Part shown: in pieces, positions 1 to 9,116 of the stretch | Layout: each line of letters begins with the position of its first letter | How positions within the stretch are numbered: the stretch's first letter is position 1 | From: Isotricha intestinalis | Taxonomy: Eukaryota > Ciliophora > Litostomatea > Vestibuliferida > Isotrichidae | Reading direction: 5' to 3' | Length of the DNA stretch: 23,273 nt | Assembly: GCA_023807065.1 (NCBI GenBank) | Contig: JAJJLU010003946.1 | Location: 1-23,273 of the forward strand | The notes under the pieces: generated by a model | What the model saw: the letters and a program-made list of their open reading frames with translations, nothing else | Told to the model about the DNA's origin: nothing | Databases searched by the model: none | Position numbers and translations under genes: made by a program

Positions 1-10
1 TTCAAAATTA

Positions 11-1375
11 TTATTCATTTTTTTCTTTATTTATTTTACTTAATCCTTCAATTTTAATTTTTTTATATTTAGATATTTCTTTTTCATCAATTAATAAATC
101 ACAATTTAAATATTCATCATAAAATTTAAATTCAAAAAAATTTTTAATCTTATTATAAATAAATGAATATTTAATAATATTTATATTCAAATATTTTATA
201 TTTTTCAGTTTATTTGTAATATTAATTAAATCTTTCAATATAAATTTATTTTTCATTAAAAATATATTTATTAAATCATAATTCAAATTTAATATTTTCA
301 ATATTTTCTATATTTAAATAATAATATTCTAAATTTGGATATTTAAAATTATTATAAATAAATATATTTCCTTCAATTCTTAAATTCTTTACATTTTCTA
401 AAATTATTTTTGATTTTGATTTAATGTGTTCATCATATTTATAATATATTTCTAATTTTTTAATTTTTAAATTATTATCCATAAAATCTATTAAATCAAA
501 ATTTGATTTTGAAATATATAATTTTAAACTAATAATATTTGAAAAAATATTATTTATTTCATGTTTATTCATTTTATGATCTTTTTGATATATATATAAA
601 TTTAATAATTCTATATTTGAACAAATAATATTTAATTCAATAAATTATTTTAAATTAATCAAAGAAATATTTATTTCTTTTAAATATATCAAAATCCCTT
701 TTTTATTCAAATAATCTATAAATATTTTATCAATGTTAAAGCATAAACTTAGTTTATTTATTTTGAAATTTGTTAATTGAATAAAATTAAATATTATTGA
801 TTCTTCAAATTCTTCTTTATTATTTTTTAAATAATCTAAATCATAATTTTCATTTAAATAATTATTATATCCTAATTTTTCTAAATTTCTCTAAACATAA
901 TTTAAATCTTTATTAATTAATTCATAATAACATTTAATAAAATCTTCAAATAATACATCCTTATCATATAAAAATAATTCATTATTTTATTATTTTTTTT
1001 TCATTTATGTTATCCACACTTTTGAAAATAATTAATTGATTGTTGGTTATTCATTTTTCCATTAATTGAAAATAAATCAAATATATTTTTAAAAGAATTA
1101 ATTGATTTATTGTCTTTAATCAACAATAATCTCTGATAATTTATTTTCTATTTCAAAACGAGATTTTCTTTAATATGTTTATTTTCAATCATTAATTTAA
1201 AATCTTTATCTTTAATATTTAAAATAAAATCTTTTTTCTTTGTAAAATCAATTTTTAATTCAATATAAAAATCTTTAATGAATATATAATCATATTTTTT
1301 ATTTTTTTCCACAATAAAAGTATAATTAAAGTTACTTTTACTTAACCCAATGCCTTGATTAATATTATTAAATTA
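11..1375 (-). pseudogene. Decayed leucine-rich-repeat-like gene
   Basis: Read on the minus strand from about 1372 down to 11, the sequence encodes protein-like text rich in Leu, Ile, Asn and Lys with spaced L-x-x-L-x-L patterns (for example NKLSLCFNI, KKLEIYYKY, VKNLRIEGNI, IKYLNIN). These resemble irregular leucine-rich repeats. The text is broken. One frame carries 1372-1013 with TAG at 1148-1150. It then shifts at an A-rich stretch near 986-1012 to a second frame that runs from 986 to 276, with TAG at 891-893 and TAA at 645-647. It shifts back to the first frame around 276-301 and ends at a stop at 11-13. A TAA at 1373-1375 lies just upstream, and protein-like sequence (IDDQI) continues briefly beyond it. 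No plausible start codon is visible. I infer a pseudogene of roughly 450 codons. Repeat proteins of this kind usually bind other proteins, but no specific function can be assigned. Heavy sequencing error or several tiny introns are less likely alternatives. Confidence 0.6.
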
Positions 1376-1451
1376 TATCTGATCATCAATTAAAAAAAAA
1401 GTATTATTTTATAAAAAAATTAAAAAAAAGTAATTTTGAATAAAAGTGTTT

Positions 1452-3803
1452 TTAACTAATAGCTTTTAATTTTTCAATATTTTCTTTAATTTTAATATCT
1501 CCAGGTTTAATAATTAAAGCATTAGTATAATCTTTAATTGCATCATCAATTCTATTATTAATAGTATAAACGTAAGCTCTTTTAACATAAGTTAAAAATT
1601 CTAATTGATTAACTTCATTTCTTAATAGAATATTACTTTGAATATCAGCAATAGCTTTTTGTTTAGAAAGAATAGCTAAAATTTTTTCAAATTCCAAATA
1701 AGTTTTATCATATTGTGTTAATTTAATTAAACATGCTGTTCTATTTAATAATATTTTCACTAAATCTATTTTATTATAAATATTAGAATATTTAATTACA
1801 CTTATTGCTTTTTCATAATATTCTAAAGCTTCTGAAAAAAAACCTTTTTCTTGATATTCATTTGCTTGTTTTTTATATGTATCAACAACATGAATTTTTA
1901 ATTTATCTTTTATTAATTTTATATCTTTTAAAATTTGAGGATTTGATATTTCTAATTTCTCAATTGAATAAACATCTTTTTCTGCTTTTGACATTTCATT
2001 TTTTATTTCATAACATTTTGCTCTTCTTAATAAAATTTTAATTTCAAATAAATTATTCATATTTTTAATTTTAATCCTTTCTTTAAATTTAGCAAATATA
2101 TTTAATATTTTAGTACAACAATCAATAACTTCATCATATTTTCCTTGATTTAAATAAATTAAACTTAAATTAGAAAGAACTTTTTCATTATTACTTTCAG
2201 TGGATAAAATTTTTTTATAAATTTCTTCGGCTTTATCATATTTTTTTTCCATTAAAAATTTATCACCTTGAATTTTTAATTTATCATTTTCCATTCTAAA
2301 TAAAATCATTTCTTTATCTTTTTCAATTTTTTTCCAAATATCTTCAGGAATAATAAATGGAAGAGCATTACTTTTTATTAATAATTGATTATTAATAATA
2401 TTAATAGCTTTGTCATAATCTTGTTTTAAAGCATAAATAGCATATTTTTTATTAAGAGCTCTAACATAAATTCTATCATAAAAAGCATCACTTCTTTCTT
2501 TTTCATCAATATTATCAATTAATTCCATAGCTTTATTAAAATCTAATAAAGCATTATCAAAATCTCCTAAGCACATAAAAGCAGTTCCTCTATTAATTAA
2601 ACATTTATGAAAATTTGGGTCTAATTCTAAAGATTTATTATATGCATTTATTGCACTTTTATAATCTTTATTGTTATAAAAATTATCTCCTCTTTCTTTT
2701 GCCCATATTGGATTTCTTTCATCTATTTCTTGTCCTAAATAATTTTTTTCAGGAACATATTTCTTATTTTTTGGATATGGAGGTTCCTTTGCTAATGATT
2801 CTCTTGCTGCAAATGTTGGTATTAATTTTTTTGTTAAATTGACTTTTATTGTTTCTTGTGGTCTTATTGATACATTTTCTAATGGGACTTTTTCAGGTAA
2901 TTTTTTTTCTATTTCTGAATTACCTTTTTGTATATTTTCTTCTATATTGTTTTCATATAAGGATTTTAGTGTCTTTTGAAAATTACTTTCTTTTACCATT
3001 GGGGATTCTATTATTGTTCTTTTTTTATATTCTTCTTCTTCTTCTTTTGACAAAAAATTAATTGGATTTTTTTCTTCTTTTATATTATTATTATTGTTTT
3101 CTTCATTATTCTTTATTTTGTTTAAGGTATTATTATTATTTTCAATTATTAATTTATTGTCGTTTTTTTTTTCTTGTAATTTTAATTTTTGTTCTTTTTC
3201 ATATTCTTCTTTTATTTTTTCTATATTACTTTTTTCTTTCTTTTCATTTTTATTTTCTTTTATTATTATATCATCTTCATCTGTATTTAAATCTTTTCTA
3301 TTATCTATTTTTGCTACAAATTTATATAAATCATTTTCAGCTGTTTTTTTTTCTTGTTCTTTTTTATTTCTTAGATTTTGTCTTTTTTCATCATCAATTT
3401 TAATTGATTGATCAATAACAAATTTTTCAAATTCTTTTTTATGTTGATTTGCTTTTTCTCTTTCTAATTTTATTTTTTCATTATATCTTTCTTCTGCTAA
3501 TTTTCTTCTTTCTTTTAATTCATTTTTAGTTAATTTTGGACTTAAATTTTTCCATAATTCTTCTTCTTTTTTTTGAAGGAAAAATAATATTTTATTTTCT
3601 TCTAGAATAATTTTACTTGTATTAATATCTATTTCTTTAAATAAATCTATGAAATATAATATTTTCATTTCAGGAATATTTAATTTTATATATGAATCTG
3701 TTATTAAATAATCTATTTGACGTTTATCTATTTTATATGAAAGAGGTATTGTTATTGTTAAAGAATAATTTGTTTCATTCCATTCGTAATTTGGATTTGA
3801 CAT
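1452..3803 (-). CDS. DNAAF4: Dynein axonemal assembly factor 4 (DYX1C1-like), CS + TPR protein
   Basis: The 783-residue protein has the DNAAF4 order. An N-terminal CS/p23-like domain (about residues 4-88, NYEWNETNYSLTITIPL to LWKNLS) is followed by a long charged coiled-coil and Asn/Glu-rich linker (90-310). Then comes the conserved junction RPQETIKVNLTKKLIPTFAA (314-333) and a TPR block starting at PIWAKERGDNFYNNKDYKSA (365-384). DNAAF4 is a cytoplasmic co-chaperone that works with HSP70/HSP90 to pre-assemble outer and inner dynein arms, so the organism should build motile cilia. Human DNAAF4 is about 420 residues. The excess here comes from the longer linker and from extra TPR-like helices at about 508-560, 590-615, 640-675 and 735-775. 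The final YTNALIIKPGDIKIKENIEK resembles the normal C-terminal TPR. The ATG at 3801-3803 gives an N-terminus that begins right at the CS domain. Sec10 lies 119 bp upstream on the same strand. Confidence 0.85.
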   Translation of the reverse strand: MSNPNYEWNETNYSLTITIPLSYKIDKRQIDYLITDSYIKLNIPEMKILYFIDLFKEIDINTSKIILEENKILFFLQKKEEELWKNLSPKLTKNELKERRKLAEERYNEKIKLEREKANQHKKEFEKFVIDQSIKIDDEKRQNLRNKKEQEKKTAENDLYKFVAKIDNRKDLNTDEDDIIIKENKNEKKEKSNIEKIKEEYEKEQKLKLQEKKNDNKLIIENNNNTLNKIKNNEENNNNNIKEEKNPINFLSKEEEEEYKKRTIIESPMVKESNFQKTLKSLYENNIEENIQKGNSEIEKKLPEKVPLENVSIRPQETIKVNLTKKLIPTFAARESLAKEPPYPKNKKYVPEKNYLGQEIDERNPIWAKERGDNFYNNKDYKSAINAYNKSLELDPNFHKCLINRGTAFMCLGDFDNALLDFNKAMELIDNIDEKERSDAFYDRIYVRALNKKYAIYALKQDYDKAINIINNQLLIKSNALPFIIPEDIWKKIEKDKEMILFRMENDKLKIQGDKFLMEKKYDKAEEIYKKILSTESNNEKVLSNLSLIYLNQGKYDEVIDCCTKILNIFAKFKERIKIKNMNNLFEIKILLRRAKCYEIKNEMSKAEKDVYSIEKLEISNPQILKDIKLIKDKLKIHVVDTYKKQANEYQEKGFFSEALEYYEKAISVIKYSNIYNKIDLVKILLNRTACLIKLTQYDKTYLEFEKILAILSKQKAIADIQSNILLRNEVNQLEFLTYVKRAYVYTINNRIDDAIKDYTNALIIKPGDIKIKENIEKLKAIS

Positions 3804-3922
3804 TTTTTTTATTTTTTTTTTAAATTAATTTTTTTTTTTGGGTATTTATATATGATATTTATTTTATTTAATAATTAAGTATTCGGTTTTTAAAATATTA
3901 TTTATTTTTTATTTTTAAATAA

Positions 3923-6247
3923 TTAATCAATTTTTAAATTCTTTCTTTTCTTTTCTAAAGTATTAATTAAACCTCTATCATTTTCATATTTTTTATCTTG
4001 TTTTATTTTTTCAATAAAATCTTTTAATTCTTCTTTCCTTGTAGTTAATATTTCAGAAAGGAAAAAAACATCATAAATTAAATTATAATCAACTTCATCA
4101 GTATATTTTGCAAATAAATTAGCAATTTTTTGAAAATCATTTTTTAAAAGAGAAACACCTTCAATAGTATAATTAGCTCTTTGTAAAATTTCTTTCATAT
4201 GAACAATAGTAATTTTAGTTAATAATATATCAATTCTTCTTTTATATTGTGGTAATCCAGCAAAATTATTATTAATTGCTTTAAAAATATTATTTAAGAA
4301 CAAACTTATTAAACTAAATTCTTTACTTATTTCAATTTCTTCATTTGAAATTTTATATATTTCTTTTAATTTAATATCATTAAATTTCTTCTCATATTCT
4401 AATGATAATAAAGTACTAAATTCATTAAATGAATTATCTAATTCAAGTTCAATTTTTTCTAAAGAAGAATTTATATTATCTTCTATTTCTTCATATATAT
4501 CTGAATTTCTGAAAACTTCTCTTAAATCATATAAGAATATTTGTTTAAATTGCAATTTACAATAATCAATTTTTGAGAAAATAATAAATAAAATTTCTTC
4601 AATAGGAAAATTTTTTTTTGAACTTTCTTCAAGAATAAATTTTAATCTTTTAGCATATTCACATAGTAATAAAGTTATTGTATCAAATAAATCTTTAAAA
4701 TATTCATACATATCTTCTTTTCTTTCAATTGCATTTTGAATTAAAATATTATATTTAGAAATAGTATCTTTTGTTTTTTTCAATAAAACTGAAAAATTAG
4801 TTGATTCAATTACATTTAAAATATCATTTGAGAATTGTTTCATAAATTCATCTAATTCATTATTTTTATTTTTTTTTCCTTTAATTGAATTTAAATAATT
4901 ATCTTCAATAGAAATTAATTTTCTAATTTTTATTTTATAAGAACTTTCTAAAAATTCATTAATTAACATTTTATCTTTTGTCCTATAAATACTACTAATT
5001 TCTCCTAAGAAAATATTTGTGTTTTGTTCTAATGAACTCGATAAATCACAATTTGAAAAAGATAATATTTCTTGATATCTTTTTACAAAATTTAAAGTTT
5101 TTTCAAAAATATATATTGCCATTTTAATATATGTTTCATTTGATTTTTTTTCATCATCAGTAAATAATTTTCTAAATAAATCTAATTTTTCTAAAGATGA
5201 TTTTACCATTGAAGTTATTATTATTCTTTGTCTTGTTTCAGGAAAAATTAAATAAATTTTGGAATATTCTGTTCCAAATTGTTCGTTTGAATATTTAATT
5301 AAATTATCATGAAATTCATTACTAATATCAAAAAAAGAATAAAAATTTTCTGCTTCAATTGAATCTCCATTTAAATTGATATTCTTTGCTTTATTTATTA
5401 ATTCATCTAATTTCATTATATCTTCTAAAATAAAAGATTTATATAAATTAATAACAAAATCATTATGAATTATTTCAGTAACTTTCATAATTTTTTGTAA
5501 TTGTTCAAAGCTATTGTCATTATAATATTCTTTAATGGAATTAATAATTGAATCTTTTATTTTTTTTTCAATTAATATAAAGTTACTTATAAAATTATTA
5601 TATTCATTAGTTTCTCTTAAAGTGTCAATTAAATCTAAAAAAGATAAATATATTACAATTCCTTCTGATAAGATTTTTTCAGGATCTGTAAAACAAAAAG
5701 GAATTTTAACTTTTTCTAAACCTTCTTCAATATTTAAATCATTAATATATTCTACTATTTTATTTATAAAATCTAAATTTTGATTTACTTTTTCGAACTC
5801 AAATAAATTATTTGATAATAATGATATATATGATAATTTATCGCTATAAAGTTCATTTAGTGAATTTATTTTTGCTTCAAAATTTATATGATGATTTTTT
5901 ATATCATCTAATTTATTTATATATTCTTCTCTTTTTTTATTTATTATTTTTGAATGTAAATCTCCTTTTTTTGATGTTCTTTCTATAGATTTTTCTAATT
6001 CATTTTCACTATCTTTTATTAATGTTGCTAAATCTGGAAAAAAATTTGGAGCATCACTATCATTATTTTCATCAAAGAATTTTTGCAATATTTTATTTGT
6101 GTAATCATTATATTTTGTTAAATCTTCATATTCATTTTTTTCTTCTTCTTCTTTATTTTCTTTTTTATTATCAGTTTTAATTATCTTTTCTTCTTCTTTT
6201 TTTTCTTCATATGAATTATATATATTATTATCAAAATTCTTAAGCAT
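3923..6247 (-). CDS. Probable exocyst complex subunit Sec10/EXOC5
   Basis: The 774-residue protein is almost entirely helical, with no transmembrane segment. The first 40 residues are a Lys/Glu-rich leader. The following text fits a vesicle-tethering-subunit fold of the Sec10 type. Residues after about 120 form a coiled coil (KINSLNELYSDKLSYISLLS). A segment resembling the Sec10 core follows (NFILIEKKIKDSIINSIKEY ... QKIMKVTEIIHNDFVINLYK), then IYLIFPETRQRIIITSMVK, and a C-terminal helical bundle ending IEGVSLLKNDFQKIANLFAK. The exocyst tethers secretory vesicles to the plasma membrane before SNARE fusion, and Sec10 bridges the vesicle-proximal Sec15 to the rest of the complex. I recognise this by overall resemblance, not by a diagnostic motif. 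Another CATCHR-family tether subunit is the main alternative. The start ATG is at 6245-6247. The gene is divergent from the YTH gene. Confidence 0.6.
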   Translation of the reverse strand: MLKNFDNNIYNSYEEKKEEEKIIKTDNKKENKEEEEKNEYEDLTKYNDYTNKILQKFFDENNDSDAPNFFPDLATLIKDSENELEKSIERTSKKGDLHSKIINKKREEYINKLDDIKNHHINFEAKINSLNELYSDKLSYISLLSNNLFEFEKVNQNLDFINKIVEYINDLNIEEGLEKVKIPFCFTDPEKILSEGIVIYLSFLDLIDTLRETNEYNNFISNFILIEKKIKDSIINSIKEYYNDNSFEQLQKIMKVTEIIHNDFVINLYKSFILEDIMKLDELINKAKNINLNGDSIEAENFYSFFDISNEFHDNLIKYSNEQFGTEYSKIYLIFPETRQRIIITSMVKSSLEKLDLFRKLFTDDEKKSNETYIKMAIYIFEKTLNFVKRYQEILSFSNCDLSSSLEQNTNIFLGEISSIYRTKDKMLINEFLESSYKIKIRKLISIEDNYLNSIKGKKNKNNELDEFMKQFSNDILNVIESTNFSVLLKKTKDTISKYNILIQNAIERKEDMYEYFKDLFDTITLLLCEYAKRLKFILEESSKKNFPIEEILFIIFSKIDYCKLQFKQIFLYDLREVFRNSDIYEEIEDNINSSLEKIELELDNSFNEFSTLLSLEYEKKFNDIKLKEIYKISNEEIEISKEFSLISLFLNNIFKAINNNFAGLPQYKRRIDILLTKITIVHMKEILQRANYTIEGVSLLKNDFQKIANLFAKYTDEVDYNLIYDVFFLSEILTTRKEELKDFIEKIKQDKKYENDRGLINTLEKKRKNLKID

Positions 6248-6593
6248 TAAAAATTAAATAATTCATAAAAAAAAAATAAAAAATAATAATTGCTTTATAA
6301 TAATTAAATAAGCTGACATTATAATAGGATATAAAAAATTTTGAAAAAAACATGAAAGATCAAAAAATAAATAATATAAGAAAAAAAATATATAAATCAA
6401 TTTATATAATTATTATATATCTTTTTTTTTGTTTATTTATAATATTTGAAAAAAAAATATTTATTACTTCCAAAAAACAATTAAAACCAAATAAAATAAA
6501 AAAATTATATAAAAAAGTGTTTGTGTAAAAAAATTAGTTATTTAATTCATTTATAAAAAGAAAAATATAAAAAGAATAAAAAATATAAAATAA
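6248..6593. promoter_or_regulatory. Divergent intergenic region between the Sec10-like and YTH genes
   Basis: About 350 bp of A/T-dominated sequence separate two genes transcribed away from each other, so both promoters must lie here. It contains long A and T runs (for example around 6420 and 6480). I see no protein-like frame, no RNA gene and no motif that I can name. Confidence 0.4.
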
Positions 6594-6635
6594 ATGAATA
6601 AAATTTATTTTTATTATTTTCAAATAAAAGTAAAA

Positions 6636-8114
6636 ATGGATTCTAATGAAAATTCAAAAGAAGAAGAAAATGATTTTCAATGGCTTCAACAAAATAATTA
6701 TTCAAGCAATGATTACCAGAAAAATTATATAACAAATAAATCAAATTTAAAAGATAACTTTAATCCAATTTCTCTTTTAAAAACAAATTTAACATCATCT
6801 AAAAATCAATCAAATGAAGAAAATACTTTAATTGATGAATTATCTAAATTAAATTTAGGTAATAAAGGAAATTCAAAAGATTTAGCTTTTAATTATTATT
6901 TTGGAGCTGGAAACAATGATAATAATAAAAATTTAATGATTCAAAAAAATTCAAATGAAAGAGAAATTATTAATAATTCTATTGAAGGAAGTAGATTTAT
7001 GAAAATGAATATAATAAATAATAATAATAATAAAAATAAAATTGAAAATGAAAATGAAAATTTTCAAGAAAAAATAAATAATGATAATAAAACTCTCAAT
7101 AATAATAATTTTATTTTATCTCATCCTTACATTCCAAAAAAGGAAAGATTTAATTTTCCATTAAATAATAATAATAATGAATTAAATATACCAAATTTAA
7201 ATAATCAAAACAATCAAAATTATAATTATATCTTAAATCAAATTCCTAATAAGAATAATAATGATAATAATAATAATTATAATTTAAATCAACAAGAAAT
7301 AAATTTCCAAAGTCATTTAATTAAATCAAATGAGAAAATTCCAGGTAAATTTTTTGTAATAAAAAGTATAGATGAAGCAAATATAATTCGTTCAATAAAT
7401 TTTAAAATATGGTGTTCAACAATAAAAGGAAATCAAAAATTACAAAAAGCATTTAAAGAATCAGAAAAAAAATATCCAATCTATTTATTTTTTAGTGTAA
7501 ATGGTTCAGGTAAATTTATGGGTTTAGCTCAAATGGCTTCTGAAGTAGAATATAGAGTAAATTTTAATTATTGGTCTCAAAATGATAAATGGAAAGGATT
7601 TTTTTTTGTTAATTGGATTTATATTAAAGATATTCCAAATAGAATTTTCAGACAAATTATTAATGAATATAATGATAATAAACCTGTTACTAGTAGTAGA
7701 GATACACAAGAAATTTTCCCTTCTGCTGGAATTAAAATGCTTAAAATTTTTAAAGATTATCCACAGGAAAGTTCTATTTTCGATAATATGAGTTTAGATG
7801 AAAAGTTAATGATTTATCAACAAAAAAATAATAATAATAATATGAGACAAATTAATTTTAAAATGAATCATTTTAATAATATGAATAATATGAATATTAA
7901 TAATATGGGAAATATGAATAATATGAATTTAGGAGGAATGAATAATATGAATAATTTAAATAATAGGGGAAATTTAAATAATATGAATAATATGATAAAT
8001 TTTAATAAAATGAATTTAAGTCAAAAACAACAAATGATGATGATGATGCAACAAAGACAACAAATGATGAATATGAATTTAAATAATAATAGTGGACAAG
8101 ATAATAATTTTTAG
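6636..8114 (+). CDS. YTHDF-type YTH-domain m6A reader with Asn/Met/Gln-rich arms
   Basis: A YTH domain spans roughly residues 237-390, counted from the ATG at 6636. Strong family signatures are GKFFVIKS, KIWCST, FFSVNGSGKFMGLAQM, KWKGFFFVNWIYIKDIPN and KPVTSSRDTQEI. The three aromatic-cage tryptophans that hold N6-methyladenosine are present, encoded at 7410-7412, 7572-7574 and 7590-7592. The domain is of the YTHDF/plant ECT type and reads m6A in cytoplasmic mRNA. The N-terminal ~235 residues are Asn-rich and low complexity. The C-terminal ~100 residues are repeats of NNM/NMNN followed by Met/Gln runs, a prion-like composition typical of proteins that form RNA condensates. An in-frame ATG at 6594 would add 14 residues (MNKIYFYYFQIKVK). 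I prefer 6636 because MDSNENSKEE looks like a normal hydrophilic N-terminus, but 6594 cannot be excluded. The stop is TAG, the only one among the intact genes here. Confidence 0.9.
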   Translation: MDSNENSKEEENDFQWLQQNNYSSNDYQKNYITNKSNLKDNFNPISLLKTNLTSSKNQSNEENTLIDELSKLNLGNKGNSKDLAFNYYFGAGNNDNNKNLMIQKNSNEREIINNSIEGSRFMKMNIINNNNNKNKIENENENFQEKINNDNKTLNNNNFILSHPYIPKKERFNFPLNNNNNELNIPNLNNQNNQNYNYILNQIPNKNNNDNNNNYNLNQQEINFQSHLIKSNEKIPGKFFVIKSIDEANIIRSINFKIWCSTIKGNQKLQKAFKESEKKYPIYLFFSVNGSGKFMGLAQMASEVEYRVNFNYWSQNDKWKGFFFVNWIYIKDIPNRIFRQIINEYNDNKPVTSSRDTQEIFPSAGIKMLKIFKDYPQESSIFDNMSLDEKLMIYQQKNNNNNMRQINFKMNHFNNMNNMNINNMGNMNNMNLGGMNNMNNLNNRGNLNNMNNMINFNKMNLSQKQQMMMMMQQRQQMMNMNLNNNSGQDNNF

Positions 8115-8420
8115 AAAAAATACAATTTTTTCAATTGTTTTTCTAACCGAATGTTTCTTTTTATATAAAAAAATAAAATTTGAAATATAAACTGTTTTTA
8201 ATAAATAAACTTTTTTGGTATTTTAATTAAAAAAATACAAATTTTGATATTTCACATTCTTAATAATTAAATTTAAAAAATGAAAATTTATAAATGAAAA
8301 AAAATTAATATTTAGAAAAAAAGAAAAATAATAAAGATATATAATTTATGAAATAATATATAAGAAAATAAAAATTAAATAAGGTCTATTTTTTATAAAC
8401 AAAAAAAAAAAATAAAAAAA
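8115..8420. other. Intergenic AT-rich spacer
   Basis: About 306 bp between two plus-strand genes. It carries the YTH 3' untranslated region and the next gene's promoter and leader. The last 20 bases before the ATG at 8421 are almost all A. No coding-like frame or RNA gene is visible. Confidence 0.4.
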
Positions 8421-9116
8421 ATGGAAGTGAATAAATCAAAATCAAATAAATTGAATTCAAGTGTTGATGGGACAATGATAACAAAACAAACATCAAATTT
8501 ATCAACATTAAATAACTATTATGATGAAATATATCCTAATAATTTAAATTTATCATATAGTATTTTAACAAATAAAAACAAAAACAAAAAAAAAATATTA
8601 GAAATACCAAAATTAAAAAGAAGTAAAAGTCACAAAAAACAAGATTATAAAAATAAAAATATAGGAACAATAGTATATGAAGAATTAAATGAAGATGATT
8701 CTGAAAATTTATATTATAATAATAATAATATAATAAGTCCAATTAAATCATATCAAAAAAATTTTAAAAATAAAATTATGAATTATGAAAATTTATCTCC
8801 TGAAATAAGAAATTTAGCAAGAAATTTATTATCAAGTAATCCTATTAATTGGAATGAAATTGAACCAATTAATAATTTTTATTTAAATGATTTTGAAGAT
8901 GATGATTTAGAAACTTTTAATTTAAATAATTGTAATTATAATACAGTAATTAATAATAATATTTTTTTTAAAGGAAATAATAATAAAGTAATTTATAAAA
9001 ATCATTATTGTAATTTAAATAATAATTGTTCGAATAATAAAAAAGAAATTAATAATGTTCCTACTATTTTAGGAAGAATTTTAAAACAAGAAGCAAATAA
9101 AAAAAATAAAGTATAA
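8421..9116 (+). CDS. Unknown Asn/Lys-rich protein
   Basis: I do not recognise this 231-residue protein. Residues 1-80 are basic and Ser/Asn/Lys-rich, with a KLKRSKSHKK basic patch that could act as a nuclear or RNA/microtubule-binding segment. A short, more ordered stretch follows (NYENLSPEIRNLARNLLSSN, then PINWNEIEPINNFYLNDFE). The tail is Asn-rich and ends TILGRILKQEANKKNKV. There is no signal peptide, transmembrane segment or known catalytic motif. The middle segment is the only part likely to be conserved and useful for a search. The gene is unspliced, with ATG at 8421 and TAA at 9114-9116. The coding call rests on an open frame of 231 codons in about 80% AT DNA together with codon use like its neighbours. 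Confidence 0.7.
   Translation: MEVNKSKSNKLNSSVDGTMITKQTSNLSTLNNYYDEIYPNNLNLSYSILTNKNKNKKKILEIPKLKRSKSHKKQDYKNKNIGTIVYEELNEDDSENLYYNNNNIISPIKSYQKNFKNKIMNYENLSPEIRNLARNLLSSNPINWNEIEPINNFYLNDFEDDDLETFNLNNCNYNTVINNNIFFKGNNNKVIYKNHYCNLNNNCSNNKKEINNVPTILGRILKQEANKKNKV

Noticed and set aside
645..1150. Reading TAA and TAG as glutamine (ciliate code), which would open most of the left-end frame
   Set aside because: Eleven intact genes in this window end in TAA and one in TAG. The recognisable ones (TBC1D23-like, PP2C-like, DNAAF4, SNARE, kinase-like, YTH) stop where their families should end, and two frameshifts would remain.
1134..1160. A 27-nt GT-AG segment on the minus strand that would splice out the TAG at 1148-1150
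   Set aside because: It starts GTTTTG rather than the GTAAA seen in the two supported introns, and it does not explain the other stops or the frameshifts.
3062..3411. Plus-strand Leu/Phe/Tyr-rich open frames opposite the DNAAF4 linker
   Set aside because: They are antisense shadows of Lys/Glu/Asn codons with no domain or sensible composition.
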